In this document: positions 34,903 to 44,334 of the stretch, in pieces
Layout of the letters: every line of letters starts with the position of its first letter
Numbering within the stretch: position 1 is the first letter of the stretch
Translations under genes and position numbers: made by a program
The notes under the pieces: generated by a model
Databases searched by the model: none
Told to the model about the DNA's origin: nothing
What the model saw: only the letters and a program-made list of their open reading frames with translations
Origin: Suilimivivens sp964614185
GTDB taxonomy: Bacteria; Bacillota; Clostridia; Lachnospirales; Lachnospiraceae
Reading direction: 5' to 3'
DNA length: 64,000 nucleotides
Assembly (NCBI GenBank): GCA_964614185.1
Contig: CAZTKJ010000002.1
Span: 73,448-137,447 of the forward strand

Positions 34903-37143
34903 TTATCTCGTTTCATTCAGATAAAGCTGCACACGATTCTGTACTATCGCTGCCACTTCCTCTGCGCTTTTCTGTCCTTCAAAATATCTGTCTGCTTCTT
35001 CACTTATAATGTTAAAGATTTCATCTTCCATACGTTCATCAGGCTGAGCTGCTTCAATCATTTCCATAACTCTGTCCGTCTGCTCCTTGGATGCGGCATA
35101 AACCTCTACGGTAAAATCCATGCTTCCACCGCTCATGCCCCACGTAGATTTGGGTATTTCTGTTTCTACACCCTCAGCATTTATATCATACTCCGGTTTC
35201 CTGTCATTTTCAAACTGTTTTTCAAGCGCTGACTTAAGGGCAGGGAATCCGCCATTGGGAGAGCCTATATTTTCCTGCCTGTCTTTTGTTAAATTAAAAC
35301 GTATAAATTCCCACACGCCTTCCTTATTTTTACTTTCTGCTCCCATTGCCACAGTAGTTCCATTAGATGACAGGGTTAATCCGCTCTTTCCAAAAGTAGG
35401 ATATCCGATCAAATTGACAGGAGCTCCAAACATAAATTCATACATCTGATAATTCTGAACAGAAGTAATGGTATCACGATATAACAGTGTTTCCCCGCTC
35501 CTGAGCTTTTCCAAAGACGGGTCATAATTAGCCTCAGAGGGAAAACGATTGGCAAATTCCAGAATTTTCCCAAATTCCTCCCCTGTAAAATCACAGGTTC
35601 CTGCTTCTTTGTCAACAAAGAGATTCTGATTCATGGTACACATCATCCACAAAATCTCAGCCTTGGTAGAACCGGGAAGAAGCTCCACTCCATTTCCCTT
35701 TAGATCCGCTAAAGCCATCACATCTTCTACTGTCCATGTGGTATTTTCTCCCAAATCAGATACTTTACCTACGATCACATCCACTCCGTAATAAGGCATG
35801 ATCGCATACATCTTTCCATCCCTCTCATAAGACTTCAGCACACTTTCCACATAATCTTCCCTGGCTATCTTGTTATCTCCATCCAGATAAGGATTTAAGT
35901 CTGCTATCGCTCCGGAAGAAACCAGTGTTTCAAAAGATAAGGGACAGTATGTCAAATCAATAATATCCGGTGCCTGTCCGCTGGTGAGCTCTGTCTGAAA
36001 GAGATTGACCTTGTCTTCAAAAGATGTTCCTGCATCCCCATATTCCTTTACTTCTATCCGGTACTTTTCACTTTGTCTGTTAAAAGCCACAATATCTCTT
36101 TCCGCATAATAAGAAAGATACAGTGTACCAAATGTAAGTATTTCCTTTTCGGGAACTTCAGATTCATTCTTTTTCGTAAGCAGTACCAGCTCGCTTCCGC
36201 CATCGGGACTCATAAAATCATTAGTCACTGCCACAATTCTTTCATCTGCAAGGAATGCCATGTCCTGCACATTGGTAGAATTTACATCATAGTCGGTCCA
36301 TTTCAGAATTTCTGTGGGTACTTCATCTTCAAAATTGCAGGTATATAAACTGCCATTTGAAGTATAAATTAAATCATTGTCCTTACCCTTCCGATAAACC
36401 CCATAATCAAAAGGGACTTTGCTGTTTACATCCTTCAGCCCTTTCGCCTCCAGACTGACTTCTTTCATTTCAAATTGGGCATTTCCCAGATAGGCTGCTC
36501 CGATTTTTCCATCCTTTCTGATAAACATGCTGCTGATATATTGCTCTGCCGTGGTTTTAAAAAGCAGATTGCCTTCTTTGCCAATCACGTAAATATCCCG
36601 ATTGCTGCTGATATAATAGTTATCTTCTCCATCACAGAGCAGATCAGAAATATAAAAATCAGGTTCCTGCCGGAAAACATCTCCTACATTCAATGAGGTT
36701 ATCTCGCTGCCTTCCGGAGACAGTTTTTTAATGATCAGATCTTCTATTTTCATATCCTGTGTTTCTGCACTCTGATAACTGACGATTCCCACCAGAATAT
36801 TCCCCAAAGTATCTCTTCCCAGCCCGGAGGGATAGGTATTTGCTCCCATATCCATGGAAATCTCCTTAGTTTCATCCGTATTCAAATTCATACAGATCAG
36901 ATTTGTCCCTGCAGAATCGCCTTTCAGATAAAAAATATTCCCATCTTCGCCTACAACTATATTGGAAATATATACATCTTTACCTCCCAAAACCTGATAC
37001 TCCGGCACGTATATGTAGCGGTCCTCCTGACCGTTTTTTTCAGAGGCAGTTTCAGCCTTCTGCTTTGTGCATCCGCATAAAGCAGCGGCGGCAATAAGCG
37101 CCGCTGCAAATAATCCTATTAATTTTCTTGTTTTTCCCGTCAT
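34903..37143 (-). CDS. Large binding-protein lipoprotein with propeller-like N-terminal half (paralogue B)
   Basis: This 746-residue lipoprotein has a signal with lipobox (LFAAALIAAAALCG then Cys). The N-terminal half has repeated strands such as GNIFYLKGDSAGTNLICMNL and DNYYISSNRDIYVIGKEGNL, like a beta-propeller. The C-terminal half is a sugar-binding-protein fold (GQAPDIIDLTYCPLSFE, ending YFEGQKSAEEVAAIVQNR). I chose the ATG at 37143, which has AAGAGG in front; the ATG at 37176 lies inside the upstream gene. It directly precedes the two permease genes, so it is the most likely dedicated binding partner. Confidence 0.85.
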   Translation of the reverse strand: MTGKTRKLIGLFAAALIAAAALCGCTKQKAETASEKNGQEDRYIYVPEYQVLGGKDVYISNIVVGEDGNIFYLKGDSAGTNLICMNLNTDETKEISMDMGANTYPSGLGRDTLGNILVGIVSYQSAETQDMKIEDLIIKKLSPEGSEITSLNVGDVFRQEPDFYISDLLCDGEDNYYISSNRDIYVIGKEGNLLFKTTAEQYISSMFIRKDGKIGAAYLGNAQFEMKEVSLEAKGLKDVNSKVPFDYGVYRKGKDNDLIYTSNGSLYTCNFEDEVPTEILKWTDYDVNSTNVQDMAFLADERIVAVTNDFMSPDGGSELVLLTKKNESEVPEKEILTFGTLYLSYYAERDIVAFNRQSEKYRIEVKEYGDAGTSFEDKVNLFQTELTSGQAPDIIDLTYCPLSFETLVSSGAIADLNPYLDGDNKIAREDYVESVLKSYERDGKMYAIMPYYGVDVIVGKVSDLGENTTWTVEDVMALADLKGNGVELLPGSTKAEILWMMCTMNQNLFVDKEAGTCDFTGEEFGKILEFANRFPSEANYDPSLEKLRSGETLLYRDTITSVQNYQMYEFMFGAPVNLIGYPTFGKSGLTLSSNGTTVAMGAESKNKEGVWEFIRFNLTKDRQENIGSPNGGFPALKSALEKQFENDRKPEYDINAEGVETEIPKSTWGMSGGSMDFTVEVYAASKEQTDRVMEMIEAAQPDERMEDEIFNIISEEADRYFEGQKSAEEVAAIVQNRVQLYLNETR

Positions 37144-37162
37144 ACTGCTACCTCTTTTTTTG

Positions 37163-39619
37163 TCAACTGTTTTCATTTACATAAACCTGAATCCTGTTTT
37201 GAATGATTTTTGCCGTTTCCTCTGCCGATTTCTGACCTTTAAAGAATGCTTCCGTTTCCTCCGTAATAATATTGGAAAGCTCCTCGTTTATGGAATTGGC
37301 ACTTCTATTGGCGCTGGCTATGATTTCTTTTACCATATCAATTTCTTCCTGCGTAGCAGCATAGATATCGATATTGAAATCGTCATATCCCCAGCTGGTC
37401 TTCATCTGTTCTACCTGATTGCCGTTCTCATCTACATAATATTCCGGAGTCATATCTTTTTCAAATAATTTATCAAGTGTAGCCTTTCTTACAGGGAATC
37501 CCCATGAACTCCATCCGCTGATAAGGCTGTCCTGATATTCCTCGGAAATCACTGTTTTAACATACTCCCATGCACCATCCTTATGCTTGGATTTTGCGTT
37601 TATTGCTACGCATCCGTTTACTGCCTGAATCAGATTGCCATTACGTTCACTGTTAGGATATCCGATATAAGTCACCTTCTCGCCAAACAGCCCATTCATC
37701 ATCTGGAATTCCTGCACGGAGCTTAAACTGGTCTGCATCAGCAGGATCTTGTCTGCGCGAAGCCTTGCAGAGGTTCCTTCTTCATTATTATAATTGGCTT
37801 CTTCCGGGAACTTGCCTGCAAACTCCAGCACTCTGATAAAATCATCCGTGTCAAAATAGCATTTTCCTTCTTCCCAATCAATAAATTCATCAATATTGTT
37901 ATAGATGCAGTAATAGAAGACACTGGTCCTGTCTCCATAAGGGAAAACATTTTCAGCTTCACTGCTCTCTACAAGATCAAGCATCTCCCCTAATGTCCAT
38001 CCCGGTGTATCACCTACTTTGGAAGATTTGGCAACTGTAGTGCTAACATAGAACTGGGGAAGGACCCCATAAAGTTTGCCGTCTACCTCATAGGCCTTTA
38101 AAACATTTTCAAGATAATCCTCTTTATGAATGCCCTCTCTTTCCATATAAGGATAGAGATCCGCAAAAACACCCTTGCTTGCATACTGTTTATAATCAAT
38201 ATTGGCTATATCAATAATATCCGGTCCGTTGCCGCTTGTAATATCATTATTAAACTGTGTAAGGCCTGCGGAATAATCTTCTGTTGCATATTCTTTTACG
38301 GAAATATGATATTTATCACTGGTTTTATTAAAGTCAATAATATTTTTACGTGAATCCTGATTCAGCCACATGGTTCCATAGAGAAGTTCTTCCTTTTCCA
38401 CCATTTCAGCTGCCGGCGTCTTCTTTAAAAATGCCAGTGAATAACTGCTTTTTTCTGTAGAATAATCACTAAGGAGCACCCACAGTCTTCCATCTGACAA
38501 CTGTCCCATTCCATCCACATCATCACAGTTAATATCCGCATCCATCCAGTCCAGCAGATCTTCTCTTACATCTGCTTCAAAATCATAGGTGTAGACGCCG
38601 CCGGTGTCACTGACCAGCACACCCTTTTCCGTTCCTTTATAGTAAGTCTGGTTATAGGTATAATAATTGTTTCCGTCCAGTACTTCGCTTTTAATAGGTT
38701 CTCCCAGCTTCTTATTCTGCAGATCTACCGGTCTTAACTCTCTTCCTTCAGTTCCCCAGGTTTTCATATAAACCTGTCCCTCTTTGGATGCAAAAAGAGT
38801 ATCGATCCAGTTTTCCGTGGAAATCATTCCCAGATTTTCACCATTTCCACTTATCATATAAATGCCCTGGGATCCATCTGCCAGATAGATATTGTCCTTG
38901 TCATCCATAACCATATACTGCACATAGATACCGTTGGGGTCTTCAAAAGCAGAGGTAACATCTGTCTGTGACAGAACAGAACCGTCTGCTGCAGATACTT
39001 TCCAAAGCTCCAGATAATATTTATACTCCATTGGAACATAATCGTCATCATAGCCATCTATTACAGTATACACTGCTTCGGAATCAGACGAACCGGTTCC
39101 TGCCAGTTCTGCATCTGCCCCATCTTCCTGTGTTTCTTCCTCTGTCTGTGTATCTGCTGCCGCATCTTCTGCCTCTGTGCCTTCTTCTGTCATCTCAGAT
39201 GCACTGCTGCCGGTCTCTTCTTCCATATCCCCTTCGCCCAAAGTCACATAACGGGATACCATCATAATAAGGTTTCCCTCTGAATCCACGCACATCTGCT
39301 GGATGGAACCGTCATTGCCGGTATCTATAGGAATCTCTTTGATAACTCCTTCCGGAACCTGATACTTGTAAAGATAACTTCTGCTGACTCCGGCTCCTTC
39401 ATCCCAGGAAGAGCCATACATATATATATTATCTCCTATGGATACCGCTTTCTGAACATAATTAATCCCTATATCCAGATTCTGATATTCAGGTACATAA
39501 TAAAATTCTTTTCTGTTCTGTGCATTGTCCGTGCTGCCGTTCTTACCACATCCCGACAGAGACAAGGATATTGCTCCTGCAAGCAAAGCCGCAAGAACTG
39601 TTTTTTTTAATTTTTTCAT
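37163..39619 (-). CDS. Large binding-protein lipoprotein with propeller-like N-terminal half (paralogue A)
   Basis: This 818-residue lipoprotein is first in the 12-kb operon. It has a lipobox (AISLSLSG then Cys), a propeller-like N-terminal region (GDNIYMYGSSWDEGAGVSRS, KDNIYLADGSQGIYMISGNG) interrupted by an acidic low-complexity insert of about 50 residues near 130-180, and a sugar-binding-protein C-terminal half (NGPDIIDIANIDYKQY, ending FFKGQKSAEETAKIIQNR). The insert and small deletions account for the length difference from paralogues B and C. The start follows TATGAGGT, which is itself one arm of an inverted repeat. Confidence 0.85.
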   Translation of the reverse strand: MKKLKKTVLAALLAGAISLSLSGCGKNGSTDNAQNRKEFYYVPEYQNLDIGINYVQKAVSIGDNIYMYGSSWDEGAGVSRSYLYKYQVPEGVIKEIPIDTGNDGSIQQMCVDSEGNLIMMVSRYVTLGEGDMEEETGSSASEMTEEGTEAEDAAADTQTEEETQEDGADAELAGTGSSDSEAVYTVIDGYDDDYVPMEYKYYLELWKVSAADGSVLSQTDVTSAFEDPNGIYVQYMVMDDKDNIYLADGSQGIYMISGNGENLGMISTENWIDTLFASKEGQVYMKTWGTEGRELRPVDLQNKKLGEPIKSEVLDGNNYYTYNQTYYKGTEKGVLVSDTGGVYTYDFEADVREDLLDWMDADINCDDVDGMGQLSDGRLWVLLSDYSTEKSSYSLAFLKKTPAAEMVEKEELLYGTMWLNQDSRKNIIDFNKTSDKYHISVKEYATEDYSAGLTQFNNDITSGNGPDIIDIANIDYKQYASKGVFADLYPYMEREGIHKEDYLENVLKAYEVDGKLYGVLPQFYVSTTVAKSSKVGDTPGWTLGEMLDLVESSEAENVFPYGDRTSVFYYCIYNNIDEFIDWEEGKCYFDTDDFIRVLEFAGKFPEEANYNNEEGTSARLRADKILLMQTSLSSVQEFQMMNGLFGEKVTYIGYPNSERNGNLIQAVNGCVAINAKSKHKDGAWEYVKTVISEEYQDSLISGWSSWGFPVRKATLDKLFEKDMTPEYYVDENGNQVEQMKTSWGYDDFNIDIYAATQEEIDMVKEIIASANRSANSINEELSNIITEETEAFFKGQKSAEETAKIIQNRIQVYVNENS

Positions 39620-39626
39620 ATAAAAT

Positions 39627-39685
39627 ACCTCATATATTGTGTTTCGTTTTCCATTACATACAAACTATAGCACAGTATATGAGGT
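39627..39685. promoter_or_regulatory. Inverted repeat enclosing the promoter of the 12-kb operon
   Basis: On the plus strand ACCTCATATATTGTG (39627-39641) and CACAGTATATGAGGT (39671-39685) are 15-base arms with one mismatch, 29 bases apart. The right arm lies in the promoter spacer, and the left arm covers the ribosome site of the first gene. The geometry fits a regulator binding both sides of the start. Confidence 0.6.
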
Positions 39686-39692
39686 GACACAA
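39664..39692 (-). promoter_or_regulatory. Promoter of the 12-kb lipoprotein/permease operon
   Basis: On the minus strand TTGTGT (plus 39687-39692) and TATAGT (plus 39664-39669) are 17 bases apart. The start would be near 39657, about 38 bases before the ATG of the first lipoprotein. Confidence 0.65.
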
Positions 39693-39707
39693 TGTTGTTT
39701 ATCTTAA

Positions 39708-41072
39708 TTAATTCTTAAAACTATGTATGGGAGCCGGAATTCTTCCTCCACGATTTACAAATGCATCGCAGGAAAATTTATTTACCGGCATAATCGGCGC
39801 ATGTCCAAGGAGCCCTCCGAATTCCACACTCTCTCCTACACCCTTTCCTATTACAGGAATGATCCTTACAGCCGTTGTTTTCTGATTTACCATTCCAATG
39901 GCCATTTCATCGGCAATAATACCGGACAAGGTTGTTTCCTTTGTATCTCCCGGCACAGCAATCATATCAAGTCCTACGGAACATACGCAGGTCATTGCTT
40001 CCAGTTTCTCCAATGTAAGAGCTCCTGATTCCACTGCATCTATCATTCCCTGATCTTCACTGACGGGAATAAACGCACCGCTTAATCCTCCCACATAAGA
40101 AGACGCCATGACTCCACCCTTTTTAACCTGATCGTTTAACAGTGCAAGAGCCGCTGTGGTACCGGGCGCACCTGCATGCTCAAGACCGATTTCACAAAGA
40201 ATATCCGCAACGCTGTCTCCGATTGCCGGGGTAGGCGCCAATGACAAATCTACAATGCCAAAGGGCACTGAAAGTCTTTTTGAAGCTTCCTTAGCCACCA
40301 GCTGTCCTACTCTGGTTACTTTAAATGCCGTCTTTTTAATAGTTTCACAAAGCACCTCGAAATTTTCTTCTCTGATCTTGCTTAAAGCATTCTTCACAAC
40401 ACCGGGGCCGCTGACTCCTACATTAATGATCCTGTCGGCTTCCGTCACTCCATGAAAAGCACCTGCCATAAAGGGATTATCATCCGGTGCATTACAGAGC
40501 ACTACCAGTTTGGCACAACCAAGAGAATCCTTTTCCTTGGTATATTCCGCTGTCTGTCTGATTACTTTCCCCATCAGTTTGACAGCATCCATGTCAATAC
40601 CTGTTTTCGTAGATCCCACATTAACGGAACTGCATACCCGTTCTGTAGAAGAAAGGGCTAAGGGAATAGATTTGATCAAAAGTTCATCAGCCGGGGTCAT
40701 TCCTTTGCAGACAAGGGCTGAATATCCTCCGATAAAATTAACGCCTACATCACATGCCGCCTTATCCAGCGTTTTTGCTATGGAAGCAAAATCTTCAACG
40801 CTCTTACAGGCAGACCCTCCAATCAGCGCTATGGGAGTAACGGAAATTCTTTTATTCACAATAGGGATGCCAAATTCCTTTGAGATTTCATCACCGGTAC
40901 TGACCAGATCCTTTGCAGACTCATAAATTTTATGGTATATTTTCTCCTTAAGTCTCTCTAAATCGGAATCAATACAGTCAAGAAGGCTGATACCCATAGT
41001 AATGGTTCTTACATCCAGATTCTCTTTGGTAATCATTTCATTGGTTTCAACTACCTCAAACAAGTTAATCAT
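39708..41072 (-). CDS. UPF0210/PFL family protein
   Basis: This 454-residue protein matches the conserved UPF0210 (DUF711) family, whose members share the N-terminal DVRTITMGISLLDC and a fold related to the glycyl radical pyruvate formate-lyase-like barrel. The biochemical role is not established. It follows a small ACT-domain gene by 30 bases; this pairing is common in Firmicutes and suggests amino-acid-linked regulation. The start follows AAGGAGAAAATGGC. Confidence 0.9.
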   Translation of the reverse strand: MINLFEVVETNEMITKENLDVRTITMGISLLDCIDSDLERLKEKIYHKIYESAKDLVSTGDEISKEFGIPIVNKRISVTPIALIGGSACKSVEDFASIAKTLDKAACDVGVNFIGGYSALVCKGMTPADELLIKSIPLALSSTERVCSSVNVGSTKTGIDMDAVKLMGKVIRQTAEYTKEKDSLGCAKLVVLCNAPDDNPFMAGAFHGVTEADRIINVGVSGPGVVKNALSKIREENFEVLCETIKKTAFKVTRVGQLVAKEASKRLSVPFGIVDLSLAPTPAIGDSVADILCEIGLEHAGAPGTTAALALLNDQVKKGGVMASSYVGGLSGAFIPVSEDQGMIDAVESGALTLEKLEAMTCVCSVGLDMIAVPGDTKETTLSGIIADEMAIGMVNQKTTAVRIIPVIGKGVGESVEFGGLLGHAPIMPVNKFSCDAFVNRGGRIPAPIHSFKN

Positions 41073-41102
41073 GCCATTTTCTCCTTATCTGTAAATACTG
41101 CA

Positions 41103-41375
41103 TCATATTCTGTGCATTTTATCAAAAATTTCTTCCTTCTGGCACTTTATGATCACTCCGATTTCTTCTCCGAGAAGTTGAAGTTCATCAGAAATTTCAG
41201 CAAATTTTTTATCTGCTTCATTGATATCTGCAATCATCATCATATTAAAATATCCCTGTACAATTGTCTGGGAAATATCTTCTATGTTAATTCTGTTATC
41301 TGCCAGATAAGTACATACCTTTGCAATAATACCTACTGTATCTTTTCCTACTACTGTAATAATTGTTTTACTCAT
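41103..41375 (-). CDS. ACT domain protein (UPF0237 family)
   Basis: This 90-residue protein is a single ACT domain (ITVVGKDTVGIIAKVCTYLA, NIEDISQTIVQGYFNMMMI). ACT domains bind amino acids and regulate partner proteins. It is encoded just before UPF0210 and is probably its ligand-sensing partner. Confidence 0.9.
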   Translation of the reverse strand: MSKTIITVVGKDTVGIIAKVCTYLADNRINIEDISQTIVQGYFNMMMIADINEADKKFAEISDELQLLGEEIGVIIKCQKEEIFDKMHRI

Positions 41376-41437
41376 TTTTCCTTTTGCATCCGGCTTATGC
41401 CATCTGCCTCCTCCTTACACTTTCTTTCACTGTATTC

Positions 41438-42238
41438 CTATGCAATATGTATCACAGGAGAAATTTCACTCCTGCGTGCCACCTGCATAGGAAAGTCTTT
41501 TATTTTAAAATCGGTCTCTGCCATAACGACTTCTACTCTGACAGTTTCATATGCAAGCTCCGGTAAATTGTTTTCTTTACTTAAATGCCCCAGCACAACA
41601 GCCTGCAGTTTATCATGAAGCAGCCTGCATAAGAGCTGCCCTGCCCTTTCATTGGAAAGGTGCCCCCTGTCCCCTAAAATGCGCTGCTTTAAATAGTATG
41701 GATAGGGTCCTACCTGAAGCATATTTACATCATGATTGGCTTCCAGAAACAATACATCCATTCCCCGTAGAGATTCTACGGTATAATCATTATAATTGCC
41801 AAGGTCCGTCACGATTGCTGCCCTTTTTCGCCCATGAGAAATTCTGTATGCCACCGGATCTGCCGCATCATGGGAAATTCTCATGGGATTACAGACCAGA
41901 TCTTTAATGATTATCTTTTCATCCGGCTGAACGATATGAAACAGATCCTTAGATATCTTTCCTACAGAGGAAGTATTTTGAACAGCTTCTATGGTTCCTC
42001 TGGTAGCATAAATAGGAATTTCATATTTTCTTGCCAGTACTCCCAGTCCCGCAATGTGATCTGCATGTTCATGGGTGATGAAAATCCCATCGATATCTCT
42101 CATGGACAAATCAAGTTCACGAAGTCCCTCTTCTGTTTTCTTGCCACTGATTCCCACATCTACTAAAATATGAGTGGAATCAGATCCTGCATAAATACAA
42201 TTGCCGCTGCTTCCGCTGGCAATGCTGCAAAGTCTCAT
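41438..42238 (-). CDS. Metallo-beta-lactamase fold hydrolase, WalJ/YycJ type
   Basis: This 266-residue protein has the MBL dinuclear metal motif THEHADHIAG, followed by SHDAAD and LGHLSKENN. The length and the N-terminal RLCSIASGSSGNC fit the WalJ/YycJ group, putative exonucleases linked to coordination of replication and cell division. I start it at 42238, where AGAGGTGTACC precedes the ATG; the TTG at 42268 lies within the previous gene. It follows the FtsA-like gene by 17 bases and is in the same operon as polA. Confidence 0.88.
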   Translation of the reverse strand: MRLCSIASGSSGNCIYAGSDSTHILVDVGISGKKTEEGLRELDLSMRDIDGIFITHEHADHIAGLGVLARKYEIPIYATRGTIEAVQNTSSVGKISKDLFHIVQPDEKIIIKDLVCNPMRISHDAADPVAYRISHGRKRAAIVTDLGNYNDYTVESLRGMDVLFLEANHDVNMLQVGPYPYYLKQRILGDRGHLSNERAGQLLCRLLHDKLQAVVLGHLSKENNLPELAYETVRVEVVMAETDFKIKDFPMQVARRSEISPVIHIA

Positions 42239-42255
42239 GGTACACCTCTGCTTTC

Positions 42256-44334
42256 CTATTCTTCCCAATAGATCTCAATGACATCGCCATCATGGATCGC
42301 TTCCATATATTCCGCTCTGTGTCCGTTTACTTTGGTAACAATGCCTTTGCCTTTTAATGTGGATAAATCAAAATCAATCACATCAAAAACGTCCACAAAA
42401 ATATATTCCGGTTTCCCCTGTAAAACAACCGGTTCTTGATTGACCATCACTGCTATCTCCTGTGATATACCGGATGTTTCCTCTTCATGTGTCAGGCTAT
42501 TTTCATCTTCTTTGTCCGGTTTTTCTTCTGTTTCCTTATCATCATCCTGTCTTTCCCATGAAGATTCAAATTCTATTTGGGAAAGCGTAAAGACAACGGA
42601 AAAATTCTCATAAACAGGCGTATCCGTATCTGCCAGTTTATTGTTCACATAAATATTCATATGGGGATCTAAAATGACATCCATAAACTCCGTAATCTGC
42701 TTTACAGTGTAGAAATTAAGCATTTCTATCTCATCATTTTCTTCTATCTCATAGTAATTTGACTGCAAAATACCATTGACACTGGCAAATTTAGGCATCT
42801 GCACTTTTTGTTCATTCACAATGATGATAATGCTGTCTTTAGCCTCCGGCAAATCACCGATTGTGCAAGAACCTTTTTCCCCTGCTGTAGAATGGCTGAC
42901 TCTGATGATATCATTGGCATGAATAGGCGTATTGATATCTGACTGTTTGCCGTTTACCGTAATGACTGCTGCCTCTCCTAACTGCCCCCTTGCCATACGA
43001 CTCTTTCCGTTTACTGTAAAGGTAAGTGCCTTTCCCCGCCTTGGGAATAACCCATCATTGGGAAAACCTGCCTGCATGGCGGCATCTGCCACCGTCAGCT
43101 TGTTGTTATCATATATTTTTATTTTGCGTTCATTAAAATTTACAAAGATAAAGTTATTACTCTGCTCATAAAAATTAAGGCAGATTCCAATGGGCGTTAC
43201 AAGCAGACTGTCCTTTTTAATGTTTTCTTTAAACAAAATCTGCTGCATGACTTCTTCGCCTCGAAGGGCTACACGCTCCCTGTCTATTCCAAGTTCCTCA
43301 GATACTGCTTCCGTATACCCCGGGATCTTGCCGCCCCCTCCTACTACGAATACGGCACTTACCGGTTTCCCACCGTTTAATTCCTTGATCTTATCTGAAA
43401 CCTGCTTGGCCATATCCTTTACGATTGGCTCTGTAACAGCTAAAATTTCACTGCTTTTAATAGTCTTTGGAAGAAACATGATATCCTCAAAGGAAATAAC
43501 TTCCATTTCTCCTGCATCCCGTTTTATCTTTTCTGCCATGCCAAAATCCACAAGACAATGCTTTGCAATGGCTTCTGTCAGAATATCTCCTGCTATGGGA
43601 ATCATACCATAGGCGATAATACAGCCATCATTGGTAATGGAAATATCACTGGTACCGGCTCCTACGTCGATCAATGCGATGTTCAGCATACGGAACCTCT
43701 CCGGAATTGCTACCTGAATAGCAGCAATAGGCTCTAATGTCAGATTAGCTACTGACAGTCCTGCAAGCTCCACAGCTTTGTATAGACCATCTACCACATC
43801 TTCCGGAAGAAAAGTGGCGATTAAATCTACGCCGATGGTTCTTGCCTTATGACCTTCCAGATTTCCCATGGGATATCCGTTCAAATAGAACCGGACTACT
43901 GAATAGCCTACGCAGTAAAACTGCATCTCCTCGTCCTTTTGATTTTCCAGGAATTCCTCATATGCCTTTTCTACTCCTGCTGAAGTAAGGGCATAAATAT
44001 CCTCCTGCCCAATTTCCTTTTCCTGCCCATAAGGATATTCCACATGGGTGGTAATGGTTCTTAAAACACGACCTGCAGCTGCAATACAGACATCCGTAAG
44101 ATTTCTTCCAACTGCTGTTTCCAACTCTTCCTTGACTCTTTTAATGGTTTCTCCGACTTTGATAATATCATGGATCTGTCCGTCTATCATGGCTCTCGTT
44201 TCATGCTCTCTGCTTCTTTGTGCCACAACAATAAACTGATTGCCGTCTTTGTATCCAACGGTGCCCACAACACTTCTGGTTCCTATATCTAATCCAAAAA
44301 CCATCTGACCTGTATATTTGCTTTTTTTTACCAC
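42256..44334 (-). CDS. FtsA-like actin-fold protein with C-terminal beta-grasp-like repeats
   Basis: This 692-residue protein has an N-terminal FtsA/PilM-type actin fold. The ATP-binding motifs include FGLDIGTRSVVG near 13, LIDVGAGTSDISI near 220 and VFVVGGGGKIPGY. After about residue 410 the actin fold ends, and four similar modules follow (FTVNGKSRM..., IIVNEQKVQM..., IYVNNKLADT..., VNGHRAEYME...), each ending in a DxI/DDIIRV-type strand like a small beta-grasp domain, with a Glu/Asp-rich linker. The GTG start overlaps the coaE stop by seven bases. It probably has a cytoskeletal or cell-division role, by family inference; classical ftsA is usually near ftsZ, which is not here. Confidence 0.82.
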   Translation of the reverse strand: MVKKSKYTGQMVFGLDIGTRSVVGTVGYKDGNQFIVVAQRSREHETRAMIDGQIHDIIKVGETIKRVKEELETAVGRNLTDVCIAAAGRVLRTITTHVEYPYGQEKEIGQEDIYALTSAGVEKAYEEFLENQKDEEMQFYCVGYSVVRFYLNGYPMGNLEGHKARTIGVDLIATFLPEDVVDGLYKAVELAGLSVANLTLEPIAAIQVAIPERFRMLNIALIDVGAGTSDISITNDGCIIAYGMIPIAGDILTEAIAKHCLVDFGMAEKIKRDAGEMEVISFEDIMFLPKTIKSSEILAVTEPIVKDMAKQVSDKIKELNGGKPVSAVFVVGGGGKIPGYTEAVSEELGIDRERVALRGEEVMQQILFKENIKKDSLLVTPIGICLNFYEQSNNFIFVNFNERKIKIYDNNKLTVADAAMQAGFPNDGLFPRRGKALTFTVNGKSRMARGQLGEAAVITVNGKQSDINTPIHANDIIRVSHSTAGEKGSCTIGDLPEAKDSIIIIVNEQKVQMPKFASVNGILQSNYYEIEENDEIEMLNFYTVKQITEFMDVILDPHMNIYVNNKLADTDTPVYENFSVVFTLSQIEFESSWERQDDDKETEEKPDKEDENSLTHEEETSGISQEIAVMVNQEPVVLQGKPEYIFVDVFDVIDFDLSTLKGKGIVTKVNGHRAEYMEAIHDGDVIEIYWEE

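Noticed and set aside
39083..39235. Low-complexity acidic tract as a possible frameshift or tandem repeat
   Set aside because: The frame stays open and the tract lies between conserved strands of the lipoprotein; it reads as a Glu/Ser/Thr linker.
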